Made by a program: the position numbers and the translations under genes. Below are positions 1 through 7,760 of a stretch of 20,717 nucleotides of DNA, one piece after another. The stretch spans positions 1 through 20,717 of the forward strand of contig JBGUUT010000061.1 in assembly GCA_045133795.1 (NCBI GenBank). The letters are read 5' to 3'. Positions within the stretch are counted from its first letter, which is position 1, and each line of letters opens with the position of its first letter. The notes under the pieces were generated by a model. That model was not told the origin of the DNA. It did no database searches and saw nothing but the letters and a program-made list of their open reading frames with translations. Source of the stretch: RGIG8597 sp045133795. Its GTDB lineage: Bacteria; Spirochaetota; GWE2-31-10.

Positions 1-57
1 AAAATAACCTTTATTTATTGCACTGATTTTTTTAGAAAATTTAATTAGGAGAAAATT

Positions 58-792
58 ATGAAAAAAAGTAAGTTTGTATTAATAATGTTGTTTTTGATAT
101 GTATTGTCGGAATTGCACTTTCACTTATTTTTGTAAAAATAAATGGAGTTCCGTTACGTTCTTATCTTACTCCGAGTAAATTGGAAGAAACAAAAAACTG
201 GTTAGTAAGCAGTTTTGGATTATGGCTACCATTGATAATTGTTGCGTTGTATATAATATTTAATATAGCCGGACAAGCAACAATGTATTTTTCCATGCTT
301 TGCGGTTATTTGTATAGCGGTAATTTTTTTCTAGCTTTGGCATTTGCTTGGGGAGGGATGTTAATCGGAATTGCGAGTTCTTTTATTTGTGGGCGTTATT
401 TATTTCGTGAAGTATTTGAGAATAAATTTGGCAATTCTTCACAGGTAAAAATATTAAATGAATATATAGGTTCTCACCCATTTTTAACGTCAACTTTGAC
501 ACGTTTATTTTTCATTATTCCTTATAATATTCAAAATTATGCGTATAGTTGTACAATTATTAAACCATTTCCTTATTTTGTCGGAACGCTTTGGGGGATT
601 TTACCTATAACAATTTTAAATGTGGCATTAGGTTATTTAATCGGTACAGGTGGTTTGGAAAATTCTGCCGGAGCTACAACTGTAGTATCTGTTGTGGCTG
701 TAGTTTTGGTAATTATAGCGATGGTGATTGTTGGGAAAAAAATTCTTAAAAAGAAAATGGATAATAAGAACGAAGTAGCCGAAGATAAATGA
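58..792 (+). CDS. TVP38/TMEM64 (VTT/DedA superfamily) membrane protein
   Basis: A 244-residue integral membrane protein of the VTT-domain (SNARE-associated/DedA-like) superfamily, whose members are thought to move or flip lipids in the inner membrane. One N-terminal membrane segment (about residues 7-27) is followed by a hydrophobic hairpin region (about 55-115), and the family-type pattern includes G83, G88, the G99-G100 pair and R113 in a GR motif. A second conserved stretch has R149 followed by P155-Y156-N157. Two further hydrophobic segments lie near 172-195 and 207-226, and the tail is short and Lys-rich. Start: AGGAG about 7 nt before the ATG. It is followed 33 nt later by the next gene on the same strand, so the two are probably cotranscribed. 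The family call is good; the substrate is unknown. No clear promoter is visible in the 57 bases upstream. Confidence 0.85.
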   Translation: MKKSKFVLIMLFLICIVGIALSLIFVKINGVPLRSYLTPSKLEETKNWLVSSFGLWLPLIIVALYIIFNIAGQATMYFSMLCGYLYSGNFFLALAFAWGGMLIGIASSFICGRYLFREVFENKFGNSSQVKILNEYIGSHPFLTSTLTRLFFIIPYNIQNYAYSCTIIKPFPYFVGTLWGILPITILNVALGYLIGTGGLENSAGATTVVSVVAVVLVIIAMVIVGKKILKKKMDNKNEVAEDK

Positions 793-825
793 TAATGATA
801 TAGAAAACAGATTAGGAAAAACATA

Positions 826-2586
826 ATGGCACAAAATACATTTGATAAATTAGTTAATAACCTTTCTGCAACTGAAAAATCAACATTGTTATCAAAATTA
901 TTAAGATATACGGACGATTCTGTTAATGAAGAAGTTCAAAGTGTATCGAAGATTCAAACAGATAAATCAAAAACTAAAGAATTTGCTCAAAAGGAATTTG
1001 AAAAATTTCCGCTTATAAAAAAAATTTTAGTTTATGTGCTTTCATTTCTAAAAAATACAACGATTGAAGATGAAGTGATAGAGAATGAATTAGCGGATTT
1101 TAAGAAAGAAATTTCGTTGAAATGTAACAGATTTTTTGATTTGTCTCAAAAGAAGATACGTTTAGCTGTTTTAGAAAAAATATTTCCGGTTGTTATGGGA
1201 ATAGAATATTTAAAAGGTATTTATCCAAAATTATTTGAAGACAGAATGGTTTTCTTTCAGTTTGTGGAATATCTTGTTGAGACTGAAAGAAAATTAGAGA
1301 TTGAAGAACTTAAATATATTATAGATTTTACATCTCTTGAATCAGAAGATAAAATTCTAGAGAAACATGAATATAATTCGGAAAAAGAGAAAAGAATTAA
1401 ACATTTTTTTATGAAAATAGCAAAGCTTGATATGTCAAATATTAGTTTTGAAGCATCAAAGCTTAATATCTTAATAAAATATTTGGATTATGATTTTAGT
1501 TATTTACCAAATGTTTTTGGTGTAGGTTCACTTGAAGAATTATCAACCGGATTGCAGGAATTATTTATAACAGATGATATTATCGGTTATTTCAAACGTT
1601 TAAATTCTTTATTATCGACTTTGGATGTTTCAGTTTTATCATCTAAAACTTATAAATCTTTTTTATATTTTATCGGAGAGCTTAGTAAAGAAAATCCTTC
1701 TACTCTAGGAAGTAGTGCTGATATTGAAGAGTTTGATGATGCGGTACATAAAGTTATGGACAGTCTTGAGGATTTAAGAGCTTCCCTTTTATTGGAACAG
1801 TCGATAAAAGTTTTTTCTAGAGATATTTTTTATTGCGGAAGACCTTTAGAGTTGAAAATCTCAGTTCTTGATATGTATAAAATCTATAAAATGCCAATTA
1901 TAGATAAGGAATGGACACGTAGTTATGCAAATATAAGAGAAAAAAATATAAGACATCAAATTTCGAAAATTTATAATAATTACAATTTTGATTCTCTTAT
2001 TTATTTTAATAAAGAATTAATCGATCGTTTAGAGCTTTACTCAAATGCAAAGGTTAAGGATTTTTATACATTAAATATATTAAAAAAGTTTTTGGAATCT
2101 TCATACCAGGAGAAGCTCTATCCTACTATTACTAAGTTGGTATTGGACGGAATGTTTGCTAAAGACTTAGTAAAAAATAATTTTGTTTCATGTTATTACA
2201 CATTAAAAAGTGGAATGACGAAAATTAATGAATTTGATGAGCAATTTAAAGAAGATTCTCAATTGCAGCGAAAAATAAATAATGCAATAATAAAAGCATC
2301 TACGGACAGTGCATTTAAAAGTATTATTATTAATATTTTAATTGATATAAATGATGAAACGTTGAGATTAAAAAATGAATTGATTGAGGCGATAAAAAAT
2401 CTTGGTGTTATATTAAATTCTATTGTAAATCCGCCTGAAAATACAGGAAAACAGAAAATATTAACTAATTTAGAAATGATAAAAATTCCGGCTCATGGCG
2501 GAAATCCTTTGATTGCTTGTGATATTGCAAATTCAGAGATAGAACATTTCTTAAATATTTTGAAATTAACGGAAGAGAGTTTTTAA
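826..2586 (+). CDS. Conserved protein, possibly spirochaetal DUF5312 family
   Basis: A 586-residue, Lys/Glu/Ile-rich protein with no signal peptide. One hydrophobic patch (about residues 64-75) is too short and polar-flanked to call a membrane anchor. The sequence looks mostly alpha-helical, and the C-terminal end contains a Pro/Gly-rich turn (IPAHGGNPL) before a final helix. The N-terminus (TFDKLVNNLSATEKSTLL) and overall size recall the DUF5312 proteins annotated in treponemes; this is from memory and tentative. No catalytic motif is recognisable. Start: AGGA about 8 nt before ATG826. It sits 33 nt behind the VTT membrane protein and ends just before a bidirectional terminator, so the two genes form a short operon. 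Function unknown. Confidence 0.8.
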   Translation: MAQNTFDKLVNNLSATEKSTLLSKLLRYTDDSVNEEVQSVSKIQTDKSKTKEFAQKEFEKFPLIKKILVYVLSFLKNTTIEDEVIENELADFKKEISLKCNRFFDLSQKKIRLAVLEKIFPVVMGIEYLKGIYPKLFEDRMVFFQFVEYLVETERKLEIEELKYIIDFTSLESEDKILEKHEYNSEKEKRIKHFFMKIAKLDMSNISFEASKLNILIKYLDYDFSYLPNVFGVGSLEELSTGLQELFITDDIIGYFKRLNSLLSTLDVSVLSSKTYKSFLYFIGELSKENPSTLGSSADIEEFDDAVHKVMDSLEDLRASLLLEQSIKVFSRDIFYCGRPLELKISVLDMYKIYKMPIIDKEWTRSYANIREKNIRHQISKIYNNYNFDSLIYFNKELIDRLELYSNAKVKDFYTLNILKKFLESSYQEKLYPTITKLVLDGMFAKDLVKNNFVSCYYTLKSGMTKINEFDEQFKEDSQLQRKINNAIIKASTDSAFKSIIINILIDINDETLRLKNELIEAIKNLGVILNSIVNPPENTGKQKILTNLEMIKIPAHGGNPLIACDIANSEIEHFLNILKLTEESF

Positions 2587-2604
2587 TTTTAATATTATAT
2601 AAAT

Positions 2605-2638
2605 AAAAAAATGAGCTATTTAATAGCTCATTTTTTTT
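2605..2638. terminator. Bidirectional intrinsic terminator
   Basis: Inverted repeat: left arm 2611-2618 (atgagcta) pairs with 2624-2631 (tagctcat) around a 5-nt loop, and the arms could extend almost to a perfect palindrome. A run of six A lies on the left and eight T on the right, so both strands read stem then U-tract. It separates the converging 586-residue gene (+) and dapA (-). Confidence 0.85.
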
Positions 2639-2650
2639 ATTACTAAAAGT

Positions 2651-3523
2651 TTAACAGTACATTTCAATTAATTTTTTCATTTCATCAACGCATTTTTCAC
2701 TGCCCGGAGTTAAAGGTAAACGTAATCCCTCTTCACATTTTCCCATGAGTGTCATCATTGTTTTTACTGGAATAGGATTTGTTTCTATAAAAAGTTTTTT
2801 GAACATTGGATATAATTTGTAATGTTCTTCTCTCATTGCAACAAAATCATTTTGTAAACCGTAATTTATAAAGTTAACCATACGTTGCGGAATAACATTT
2901 GAAGCTACAGATACACAGCCATCTCCCCCTGCAGCCATAAATGGCATAGTCAATCCATCATCACCTGAAAGTACGATAAAATCATCCGGAGTTTCTCGTA
3001 TTACCTCCATCATTTGTTCGATAGAACCAGATGCTTCTTTTACACCGATGATATTAGGTAATTTGGCAAGTTCTACTAATGTAGGTGTTTCCAAGTTGAC
3101 GCCGGTTCTTCCTTTTATATTATAAATAATAATAGGTAAATCAACAGCTTGTGCTACAGCTTTAAAATGTTCATAAATCCCATGTTGTGTCGGTTTGTTG
3201 TAATACGGAACAATCACTAATGCACATGTTGCACCGGTTTGTTTAGCATGACGAGTAATATCAATGGCTTCACGTGTTGAATTTGAACCTGTTCCGGCCA
3301 TTACCTCGCAACGCCCTTTCACTTGATCTACAGTGATAGAAATAACTTTTTCGTGTTCTTCATAACTCAATGTAGGAGACTCTCCGGTAGAACCACATGG
3401 TACAACACCGGCAACACCGGCATTAACTTGTTCTTCTACAATTGCTCTGAGTTTATTTTCATCGACTTCGCCGTTTTTAGTGAAAGGTGTAATTAACGCA
3501 GTATAAAGTCCTTTTTTTATCAT
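2651..3523 (-). CDS. dapA: 4-Hydroxy-tetrahydrodipicolinate synthase
   Basis: Cytosolic class I aldolase of 290 residues, the usual family length. It condenses pyruvate with aspartate semialdehyde, the first committed step of diaminopimelate/lysine synthesis. Visible active-site elements: the GSTGES loop (residues 44-49; Ser45 where E. coli has Thr44), Tyr107/Tyr108 in YYNKPTQ, Tyr134, Arg139 in the GRTG motif, and the Schiff-base Lys162 in GVKEASG. Start: AAGGAG 5 nt before the ATG. It lies 15 nt downstream of dapB, so the two are cotranscribed. DapA could belong to a close pyruvate-aldolase relative (for example NanA), but the dapB neighbour and the intact motif set make DapA by far the best call. 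Confidence 0.96.
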   Translation of the reverse strand: MIKKGLYTALITPFTKNGEVDENKLRAIVEEQVNAGVAGVVPCGSTGESPTLSYEEHEKVISITVDQVKGRCEVMAGTGSNSTREAIDITRHAKQTGATCALVIVPYYNKPTQHGIYEHFKAVAQAVDLPIIIYNIKGRTGVNLETPTLVELAKLPNIIGVKEASGSIEQMMEVIRETPDDFIVLSGDDGLTMPFMAAGGDGCVSVASNVIPQRMVNFINYGLQNDFVAMREEHYKLYPMFKKLFIETNPIPVKTMMTLMGKCEEGLRLPLTPGSEKCVDEMKKLIEMYC

Positions 3524-3538
3524 AATTTCTCCTTACGC

Positions 3539-4288
3539 TTATTGAATTGTATTAAAAATTTCTGAAAAATTATAAAAGCCTTTTTTTCCGGCAATCCATA
3601 AAGCTGCTGTTACGGCACCGGAAACAAAGCCGTCTCGTGAACGAGCCGTATGTTTTAATTCTATAGTATCTACAAGTGAATCATACATTACAATGTGTGT
3701 ACCGGGGATATAACCTCCGCGAGTAGAAGAAACGTGCAATTCATTATCTTCACGTTTTCTATCCAACATCTGGGTAACAATTGAACTTTTGGCTTCAAAA
3801 CCTGCTTTTACTAAATCGGCAATCATAATTGCAGTTCCTGACGGACTGTCTTTTTTTTGATTGTGGTGAAATTCATGTACCATAGGGTCGTAACTGTCGG
3901 CAGCAAGATTTCCGATTAATTTTGAAGCATATTCGATTATTTTAAAATAAAGATTTACACCTAATGAGAAATTTCCCGACCAGATTAAACCAATTTTATT
4001 TTCTGTAAGTTCTTTGACTTCATCTATCTTATCGAACCAACCGGTAGTTCCTATTACGGCATTTATTCCGAGTTGAGCGTATTTTTTTATATTTTCCATT
4101 ATAACGTCAGGCGATGAAAAATCGATTATAACATCAACACCATTAATTGAATCTTTAGTAATTTCTTTTGCTGTTGCTCCTTCTGCATACGGATCAATAA
4201 TGACAGCCGGAATAAGACCTTTAGTTTGCATTAAACATGCAATTTGTTTTCCCATTTTACCATAACCAACTAATCCAATTTTTATCAT
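3539..4288 (-). CDS. dapB: 4-Hydroxy-tetrahydrodipicolinate reductase
   Basis: NAD(P)H-dependent reductase of 249 residues acting on the DapA product in diaminopimelate/lysine synthesis. The N-terminal dinucleotide fold shows GYGKMG (residues 8-13), followed by IDFSSP (55-60) and the GTTGW loop (80-84). The catalytic segment EFHHNQKKDSPSGTA (139-153) holds His141, His142 and Lys145, the counterparts of E. coli His159, His160 and Lys163. The protein is a little shorter than the E. coli enzyme (273). Start: AGAGGA 7 nt before the ATG. It is the first gene of the dapB-dapA operon. A promoter candidate lies about 75-100 nt upstream, and a strong minus-strand terminator sits 146 nt upstream, so dapB is either uncoupled from, or attenuated behind, the transcript from 4546. 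Confidence 0.96.
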   Translation of the reverse strand: MIKIGLVGYGKMGKQIACLMQTKGLIPAVIIDPYAEGATAKEITKDSINGVDVIIDFSSPDVIMENIKKYAQLGINAVIGTTGWFDKIDEVKELTENKIGLIWSGNFSLGVNLYFKIIEYASKLIGNLAADSYDPMVHEFHHNQKKDSPSGTAIMIADLVKAGFEAKSSIVTQMLDRKREDNELHVSSTRGGYIPGTHIVMYDSLVDTIELKHTARSRDGFVSGAVTAALWIAGKKGFYNFSEIFNTIQ

Positions 4289-4364
4289 TTTCGTCCTCTG
4301 TTTTTTTAGAAATAAAAAGTTTCTTTATTTTATCTTTTAAAATGAATAAAACAAAATTTCCTTA

Positions 4365-4393
4365 CATATAACATAAGATGTGAGAATAAACAA
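4365..4393 (-). promoter_or_regulatory. Candidate dapB promoter
   Basis: On the minus strand, a -35-like TTGTTT (4393-4388) is followed by a 17-nt spacer and a -10-like TATATG (4370-4365). This lies downstream of the minus-strand terminator at 4434-4474, so it would give dapBA its own transcript. The match is moderate and the region is AT-rich, so chance similarity is possible. Confidence 0.4.
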
Positions 4394-4433
4394 TAAGGCA
4401 AGAGATTTTGTAATGCAAAATTAATCGAAGGAT

Positions 4434-4474
4434 AAAAAAAGACAGTCATTAAGTTGTTGGATTAATGACTGTCT
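4434..4474 (-). terminator. Strong intrinsic terminator, minus strand
   Basis: The perfect 13-bp stem AGACAGTCATTAA (minus strand, 4474-4462) pairs with TTAATGACTGTCT (4452-4440) across a 9-nt loop, directly followed by seven U on the minus strand (4440-4434). On the plus strand the stem is followed by GAACAA, so it terminates only leftward transcription. Nothing annotated as protein lies upstream on that strand for over 8 kb, which is why a non-coding transcript is inferred. Confidence 0.85.
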
Positions 4475-4475
4475 G

Positions 4476-4497
4476 AACAATAGAATATTCTATTGTT
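4476..4497. repeat. 22-nt perfect palindrome
   Basis: AACAATAGAAT followed by its exact reverse complement, immediately upstream (minus strand) of the terminator stem. In RNA it would fold as a second hairpin stacked before the terminator. As DNA it could also be a dimeric protein binding site. Confidence 0.75.
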
Positions 4498-4647
4498 TGA
4501 ATTGTTGTTGTGTTGTTTGTTGTTCGGGCTGGAGTTTGGTTCCAACCACAATTATATTATCGTTCCTGTTAGAATTTACTTAATAAAAAAAATATATTTT
4601 TTTTGAAAAATGAATAATTTTATAACATTACTGTCGGAATTGATTTT

Positions 4648-4676
4648 TTGACATTGTAACGATTTTTTAGTATAAG
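4648..4676 (+). promoter_or_regulatory. Sigma-70-type promoter for purM operon
   Basis: A perfect -35 TTGACA (4648-4653), a 17-nt spacer and a -10 TATAAG (4671-4676) place transcription start near 4683, about 40 nt before the purM start codon. This is one of the two best promoters in the window. Confidence 0.8.
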
Positions 4677-4722
4677 ATAAAACTTTATTGAACCTGAATA
4701 ACTTTTAAAAATGGAGAAAAAA

Positions 4723-5895
4723 ATGGAACGTTACAATGCCAGAGGTGTTAGTGCAAAAAAAGAAGATGTTCATAATGCTATAAAAAATTTGGATAGCGGT
4801 TTATATCCGGGAGCTTTTTGTAAAATATTGCCAGATTATTTAGGAAATGACAGCGAATATTGCAATATAATGCACGCTGACGGAGCCGGAACAAAATCTT
4901 CACTAGCCTATTTATATTATAAGGAAACCGGAGATATTTCAGTTTTCAAAGGCATTGCGATGGATTCTATTGTAATGAATGTTGATGATTTACTTTGTGT
5001 CGGTGCTACAGATAATTTTTTAGTATCGAGTACAATCGGACGTAACTCTCGCAATGTAGACGGTCAGATTATAAAAACTTTGATTGAAGCAAATCAGGAA
5101 ATTGCTGAAATGTTTTCATCTTGGGGAGTAAATATGATTATGACCGGCGGTGAAACTGCCGATGTCGGTGATTTGGTAAGAACCGTAATTGTGGATACTA
5201 CAGTTACTGCGAGATTAAAAAGAAGTAAAGTAATTGATACATTAAATATTGTTCCCGGAGATGTAATTGTTGGTTTGGCATCTTACGGTCAAGCTTCTTA
5301 TGAAAATGAATATAATGCCGGTATGGGGTCAAACGGTTTGACATCTGCACGTCATGATACATTCTGTAATGATTATGTTAAGAAATATCCGGAAACATTT
5401 GAACCGTCAATTCCGGAAAATCTTGTTTATTCTGGTCCTTATCGTTTAACAGATATGGTTCCTGGATTACCTGTAACTGTAGGGAAAGCAGTTTTATCTC
5501 CTACAAGAACATATGCTCCGGTTATAAAGAAAATATTAGATGAAGTACAAGATGTTCACGGAATTATTCATTGTACCGGAGGAGCACAGACAAAATGTCT
5601 TAATTTCGGCGGTAATAATTTACACTATGTAAAAGACCAACTTTTTGATGTACCTCCGTTGTTTAAGTTAATTCAAGAAGCTTCCGGAACTACAGCTCGT
5701 GAAATGTACAGAGTTTTCAATATGGGACACAGAATGGAATTGTATGTTCCTGAAAATGTAGCAAAAACAATTATTGATATTGCGTCAAGTTTTAATATTG
5801 ATGCAAAAATTATCGGTCATGTTGAAGCTGCAGACAAAAAGTCGTTAACATTAAAAGTTCCGGGAACCGGTGAAATTGTAGAATACGATAGTTAA
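4723..5895 (+). CDS. purM: Phosphoribosylformylglycinamidine cyclo-ligase (AIR synthase)
   Basis: ATP-dependent AIR synthase of purine synthesis, 390 residues, closest in my recollection to the longer form seen in Bacteroidetes and treponemes rather than to E. coli PurM (345). The N-terminus (RYNARGVSAKKEDVHNAIKN) is typical of that form. Substrate and nucleotide motifs: DGAGTK (53-58), MNVDDLLCVGA (85-95) and TGGETADVGD (141-150), the last replacing the usual GGETAEMPG. Start choice: ATG4711 has no ribosome binding site, whereas ATG4723 has GGAG 6 nt upstream, and that GGAG lies inside the longer reading frame, so 4723 is preferred. It has its own strong promoter. It is followed 18 nt later by a DEAD-box helicase on the same strand. 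No other pur gene lies nearby. Confidence 0.92.
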   Translation: MERYNARGVSAKKEDVHNAIKNLDSGLYPGAFCKILPDYLGNDSEYCNIMHADGAGTKSSLAYLYYKETGDISVFKGIAMDSIVMNVDDLLCVGATDNFLVSSTIGRNSRNVDGQIIKTLIEANQEIAEMFSSWGVNMIMTGGETADVGDLVRTVIVDTTVTARLKRSKVIDTLNIVPGDVIVGLASYGQASYENEYNAGMGSNGLTSARHDTFCNDYVKKYPETFEPSIPENLVYSGPYRLTDMVPGLPVTVGKAVLSPTRTYAPVIKKILDEVQDVHGIIHCTGGAQTKCLNFGGNNLHYVKDQLFDVPPLFKLIQEASGTTAREMYRVFNMGHRMELYVPENVAKTIIDIASSFNIDAKIIGHVEAADKKSLTLKVPGTGEIVEYDS

Positions 5896-5913
5896 TAGAA
5901 TAAAGGAAATAAA

Positions 5914-7242
5914 ATGAACGGATTTGCTAAATTTCATATAAATGAGAAATTATTGGAAAAGTTATCATCCAGAGGGATAACATCTCCTACACCTATTCAA
6001 AATGAAGCAATTCCTAAAATATTGAACGGTAAAGATGTTATCGGACAATCAAAAACCGGGACAGGAAAAACTTTGGCTTATTTGTTGCCGTTATTGCATT
6101 TATCAAGTAATAAGGGAACTTCTTTGATTATTGCACCGACTAAAGAATTGGCAGTGCAAATTTATGAGGAGGCTCTATTTTACGGTGAAGGTATTTTGGC
6201 GGATAAGCCGGTTTTGTTGACTCCTCGTCGTGAGACTCCGGATATTTCAAGTAAGGCAAATTTTATTATCGGAGTTCCGGGTAGTATTTTAAAAGCCAGC
6301 GAGTCCGGAAAAATAAAATTAGCAACAGTACGTCGAATTGTTATGGATGAAGCTGATTTTTTGATTGATTTGGGATTTATGAATGATTTACATAAATTAT
6401 TTGATGCTGCAAGTAAGCGTGAAAATGTTCTTGTTTTTTCGGCGACATTATCAGCTAAGACAAGAAGTGTAATTGATTTAGCGAGCAGACAAAAAGATGC
6501 ATCTCGTGTTGATCCTAAAAATACTTTACCTGAAACAATATCGAATCAATTTTTACCTTTGTCTAATGATTCTCTTCGTGATGAAGCTCTTTTGCAAATT
6601 TTATCATGTATAAATCCATTTTTGGGGATTATTTTTACAAGAACGCGTGAAGAAAGTAACCATGTTTATCAATTTTTGAAAGAGCACGGTTTTGATTTAC
6701 TGCTTCTAAACGGAGGCTTGCAAGCTGGACAAAGAAAGAAGACAATTACTGAATTTAAAAAAGCCAAAGTTCAATATCTTGTTGCAACAGATTTAGCAAG
6801 TCGCGGGATTGATATTGAAGGTGTCACACATATTGTAAATTATACCCTTGCACATAATGAACTTGATTATATTCATCGTGCGGGTCGAACAGGTCGAATG
6901 GGTGAAAGCGGAGTCGTTATTTCGATTTGTAATGAATTAGACGAAGGATATTTGAAAAAATATTGTCATAATATCGAAGTTCCGCTTGCAGCAATGAAAG
7001 TTGAAGACAATTTGTTTGTCGAAGATAAAAAGTATAAAGGTGCAAAACCACGTTTTAATTTAAAAGAATTGAAAAGTATGGAAAAGATAGCACAGTCAAA
7101 GAAAGCTGCTAAAATCAGAACAGAGGAATATAATAATAAAAAGAAATCTGGCGGAAAAAAGGTCGATTCTAATAAAAACAAAAAGTTTTCTTCTGCTTCT
7201 CCCAGAACAGCTTCATCATCAAAAAAGAAGAATAAAAAATAG
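5914..7242 (+). CDS. DEAD-box ATP-dependent RNA helicase
   Basis: A 442-residue superfamily 2 RNA helicase with the full DEAD-box motif set: Q motif (PTPIQNEAIP, 26-34 region), Walker A SKTGTGKT (46-53), PTKEL (75-79), GVPGSIL in place of the common TPGR, DEAD (145-148) and SAT (176-178). The helicase C domain has ATDLASRGIDIEG and HRAGRTGRMG. The C-terminal ~60 residues are Lys/Ser/Asn-rich and low-complexity, a basic RNA-binding tail as in RhlE/DeaD-type proteins. Likely roles are RNA remodelling in ribosome assembly or mRNA decay; the exact subfamily (RhlE, DeaD, CshA) cannot be fixed here. RBS AAAGGA lies 8 nt before the ATG. It sits between purM (18 nt) and a small membrane protein gene (14 nt) in one operon. 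Confidence 0.93.
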   Translation: MNGFAKFHINEKLLEKLSSRGITSPTPIQNEAIPKILNGKDVIGQSKTGTGKTLAYLLPLLHLSSNKGTSLIIAPTKELAVQIYEEALFYGEGILADKPVLLTPRRETPDISSKANFIIGVPGSILKASESGKIKLATVRRIVMDEADFLIDLGFMNDLHKLFDAASKRENVLVFSATLSAKTRSVIDLASRQKDASRVDPKNTLPETISNQFLPLSNDSLRDEALLQILSCINPFLGIIFTRTREESNHVYQFLKEHGFDLLLLNGGLQAGQRKKTITEFKKAKVQYLVATDLASRGIDIEGVTHIVNYTLAHNELDYIHRAGRTGRMGESGVVISICNELDEGYLKKYCHNIEVPLAAMKVEDNLFVEDKKYKGAKPRFNLKELKSMEKIAQSKKAAKIRTEEYNNKKKSGGKKVDSNKNKKFSSASPRTASSSKKKNKK

Positions 7243-7256
7243 AAAGGTTTTTAGAA

Positions 7257-7760
7257 ATGGAAGAAATTTTTAAATCATGCGTAGGACATTGTATATTTGC
7301 TTTTTTAATTGGTTTACTTGTGGGATTAATTTTTCTTTCCATTTCAAAAATTCGTAATGCTTTTGCCAAACGCAACTTAAATAAACAAATCAAAGAACTA
7401 AAGAATCAAATCGTAGAATTGCATAAAATAGTGGTAGATGCGGGAATATCTCATTCGTCACAGCTTAATGAATTAAAAGAAAAGAATGACAACATGGAGA
7501 AAGCAATAAATGCTCTAAACAGAAAACCAAGCCGTAATGAATTAAAAACTCTTTATTTATATGATAAAACAATTCATCTAATGTTCTGTAAAGTGCCGGG
7601 TTTTTCAACAATATGGGAAGATACATTAAAAGATGCACAAAAAGAGATGGAAGAAATCGAATCCGGAAAGAGAAAACTTTTTGATAAGATTTTTCATCCA
7701 TCGCTTTTTGGTTATAAGAGCTTGGGAGAAAATAAAACTCCCGAATCTTCTAGTGATTAA
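7257..7760 (+). CDS. Membrane-anchored coiled-coil protein, unknown function
   Basis: A 167-residue protein with one N-terminal membrane segment (about residues 10-30: a hydrophobic stretch ending before FAKRNLNKQ). A charged Lys/Glu/Asn heptad-rich stretch (about 35-90) follows, which looks like a coiled coil, and the C-terminal half is soluble. No catalytic motif and no recognised family. Ribosome binding site AAAGG lies about 9 nt before the ATG, 14 nt after the helicase stop. It is the last gene of the purM operon. Its stop codon (TAA, 7758-7760) overlaps the stop codon of convergent parB (7757-7759), with no terminator hairpin visible between them, so the two transcripts probably overlap at their 3' ends. 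Confidence 0.75.
   Translation: MEEIFKSCVGHCIFAFLIGLLVGLIFLSISKIRNAFAKRNLNKQIKELKNQIVELHKIVVDAGISHSSQLNELKEKNDNMEKAINALNRKPSRNELKTLYLYDKTIHLMFCKVPGFSTIWEDTLKDAQKEMEEIESGKRKLFDKIFHPSLFGYKSLGENKTPESSSD

Larger units (their letters stand above)
4434..4546 (-). ncRNA. Candidate small RNA (~110 nt) between dapB and purM
   Basis: Read on the minus strand, a consensus -10 (TATAAT, 4556-4551) precedes an RNA that would begin near 4546-4543. Its parts in order: a 5' segment with short hairpin potential and an AAACUCC motif (4537-4531); an unstructured CAA-repeat stretch (about 4525-4501); a perfect 22-nt palindrome (4497-4476); and a 13-bp terminator stem followed by seven U (4474-4434). No ATG-initiated reading frame with a ribosome binding site is visible in it, and it matches no RNA family I recognise. 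The -35 region is poor. The alternative is a terminated 5' leader of dapBA, but I see no antiterminator that would compete with the terminator stem. Confidence 0.5.

Noticed and set aside
3264..3280. CACGTG core resembling a parS site
   Set aside because: Only about 10 of 16 bases match the usual parS palindrome, the outer arms do not pair, and it lies inside the conserved dapA coding sequence.
4501..4525. CAA/TTG-rich stretch as a CRISPR or tandem repeat
   Set aside because: The units are irregular, 3-4 nt long and there is only one short block, with no repeat-spacer structure.
4711..4722. Upstream ATG start for purM
   Set aside because: No ribosome binding site precedes it, and the GGAG used for ATG4723 lies inside this extension.
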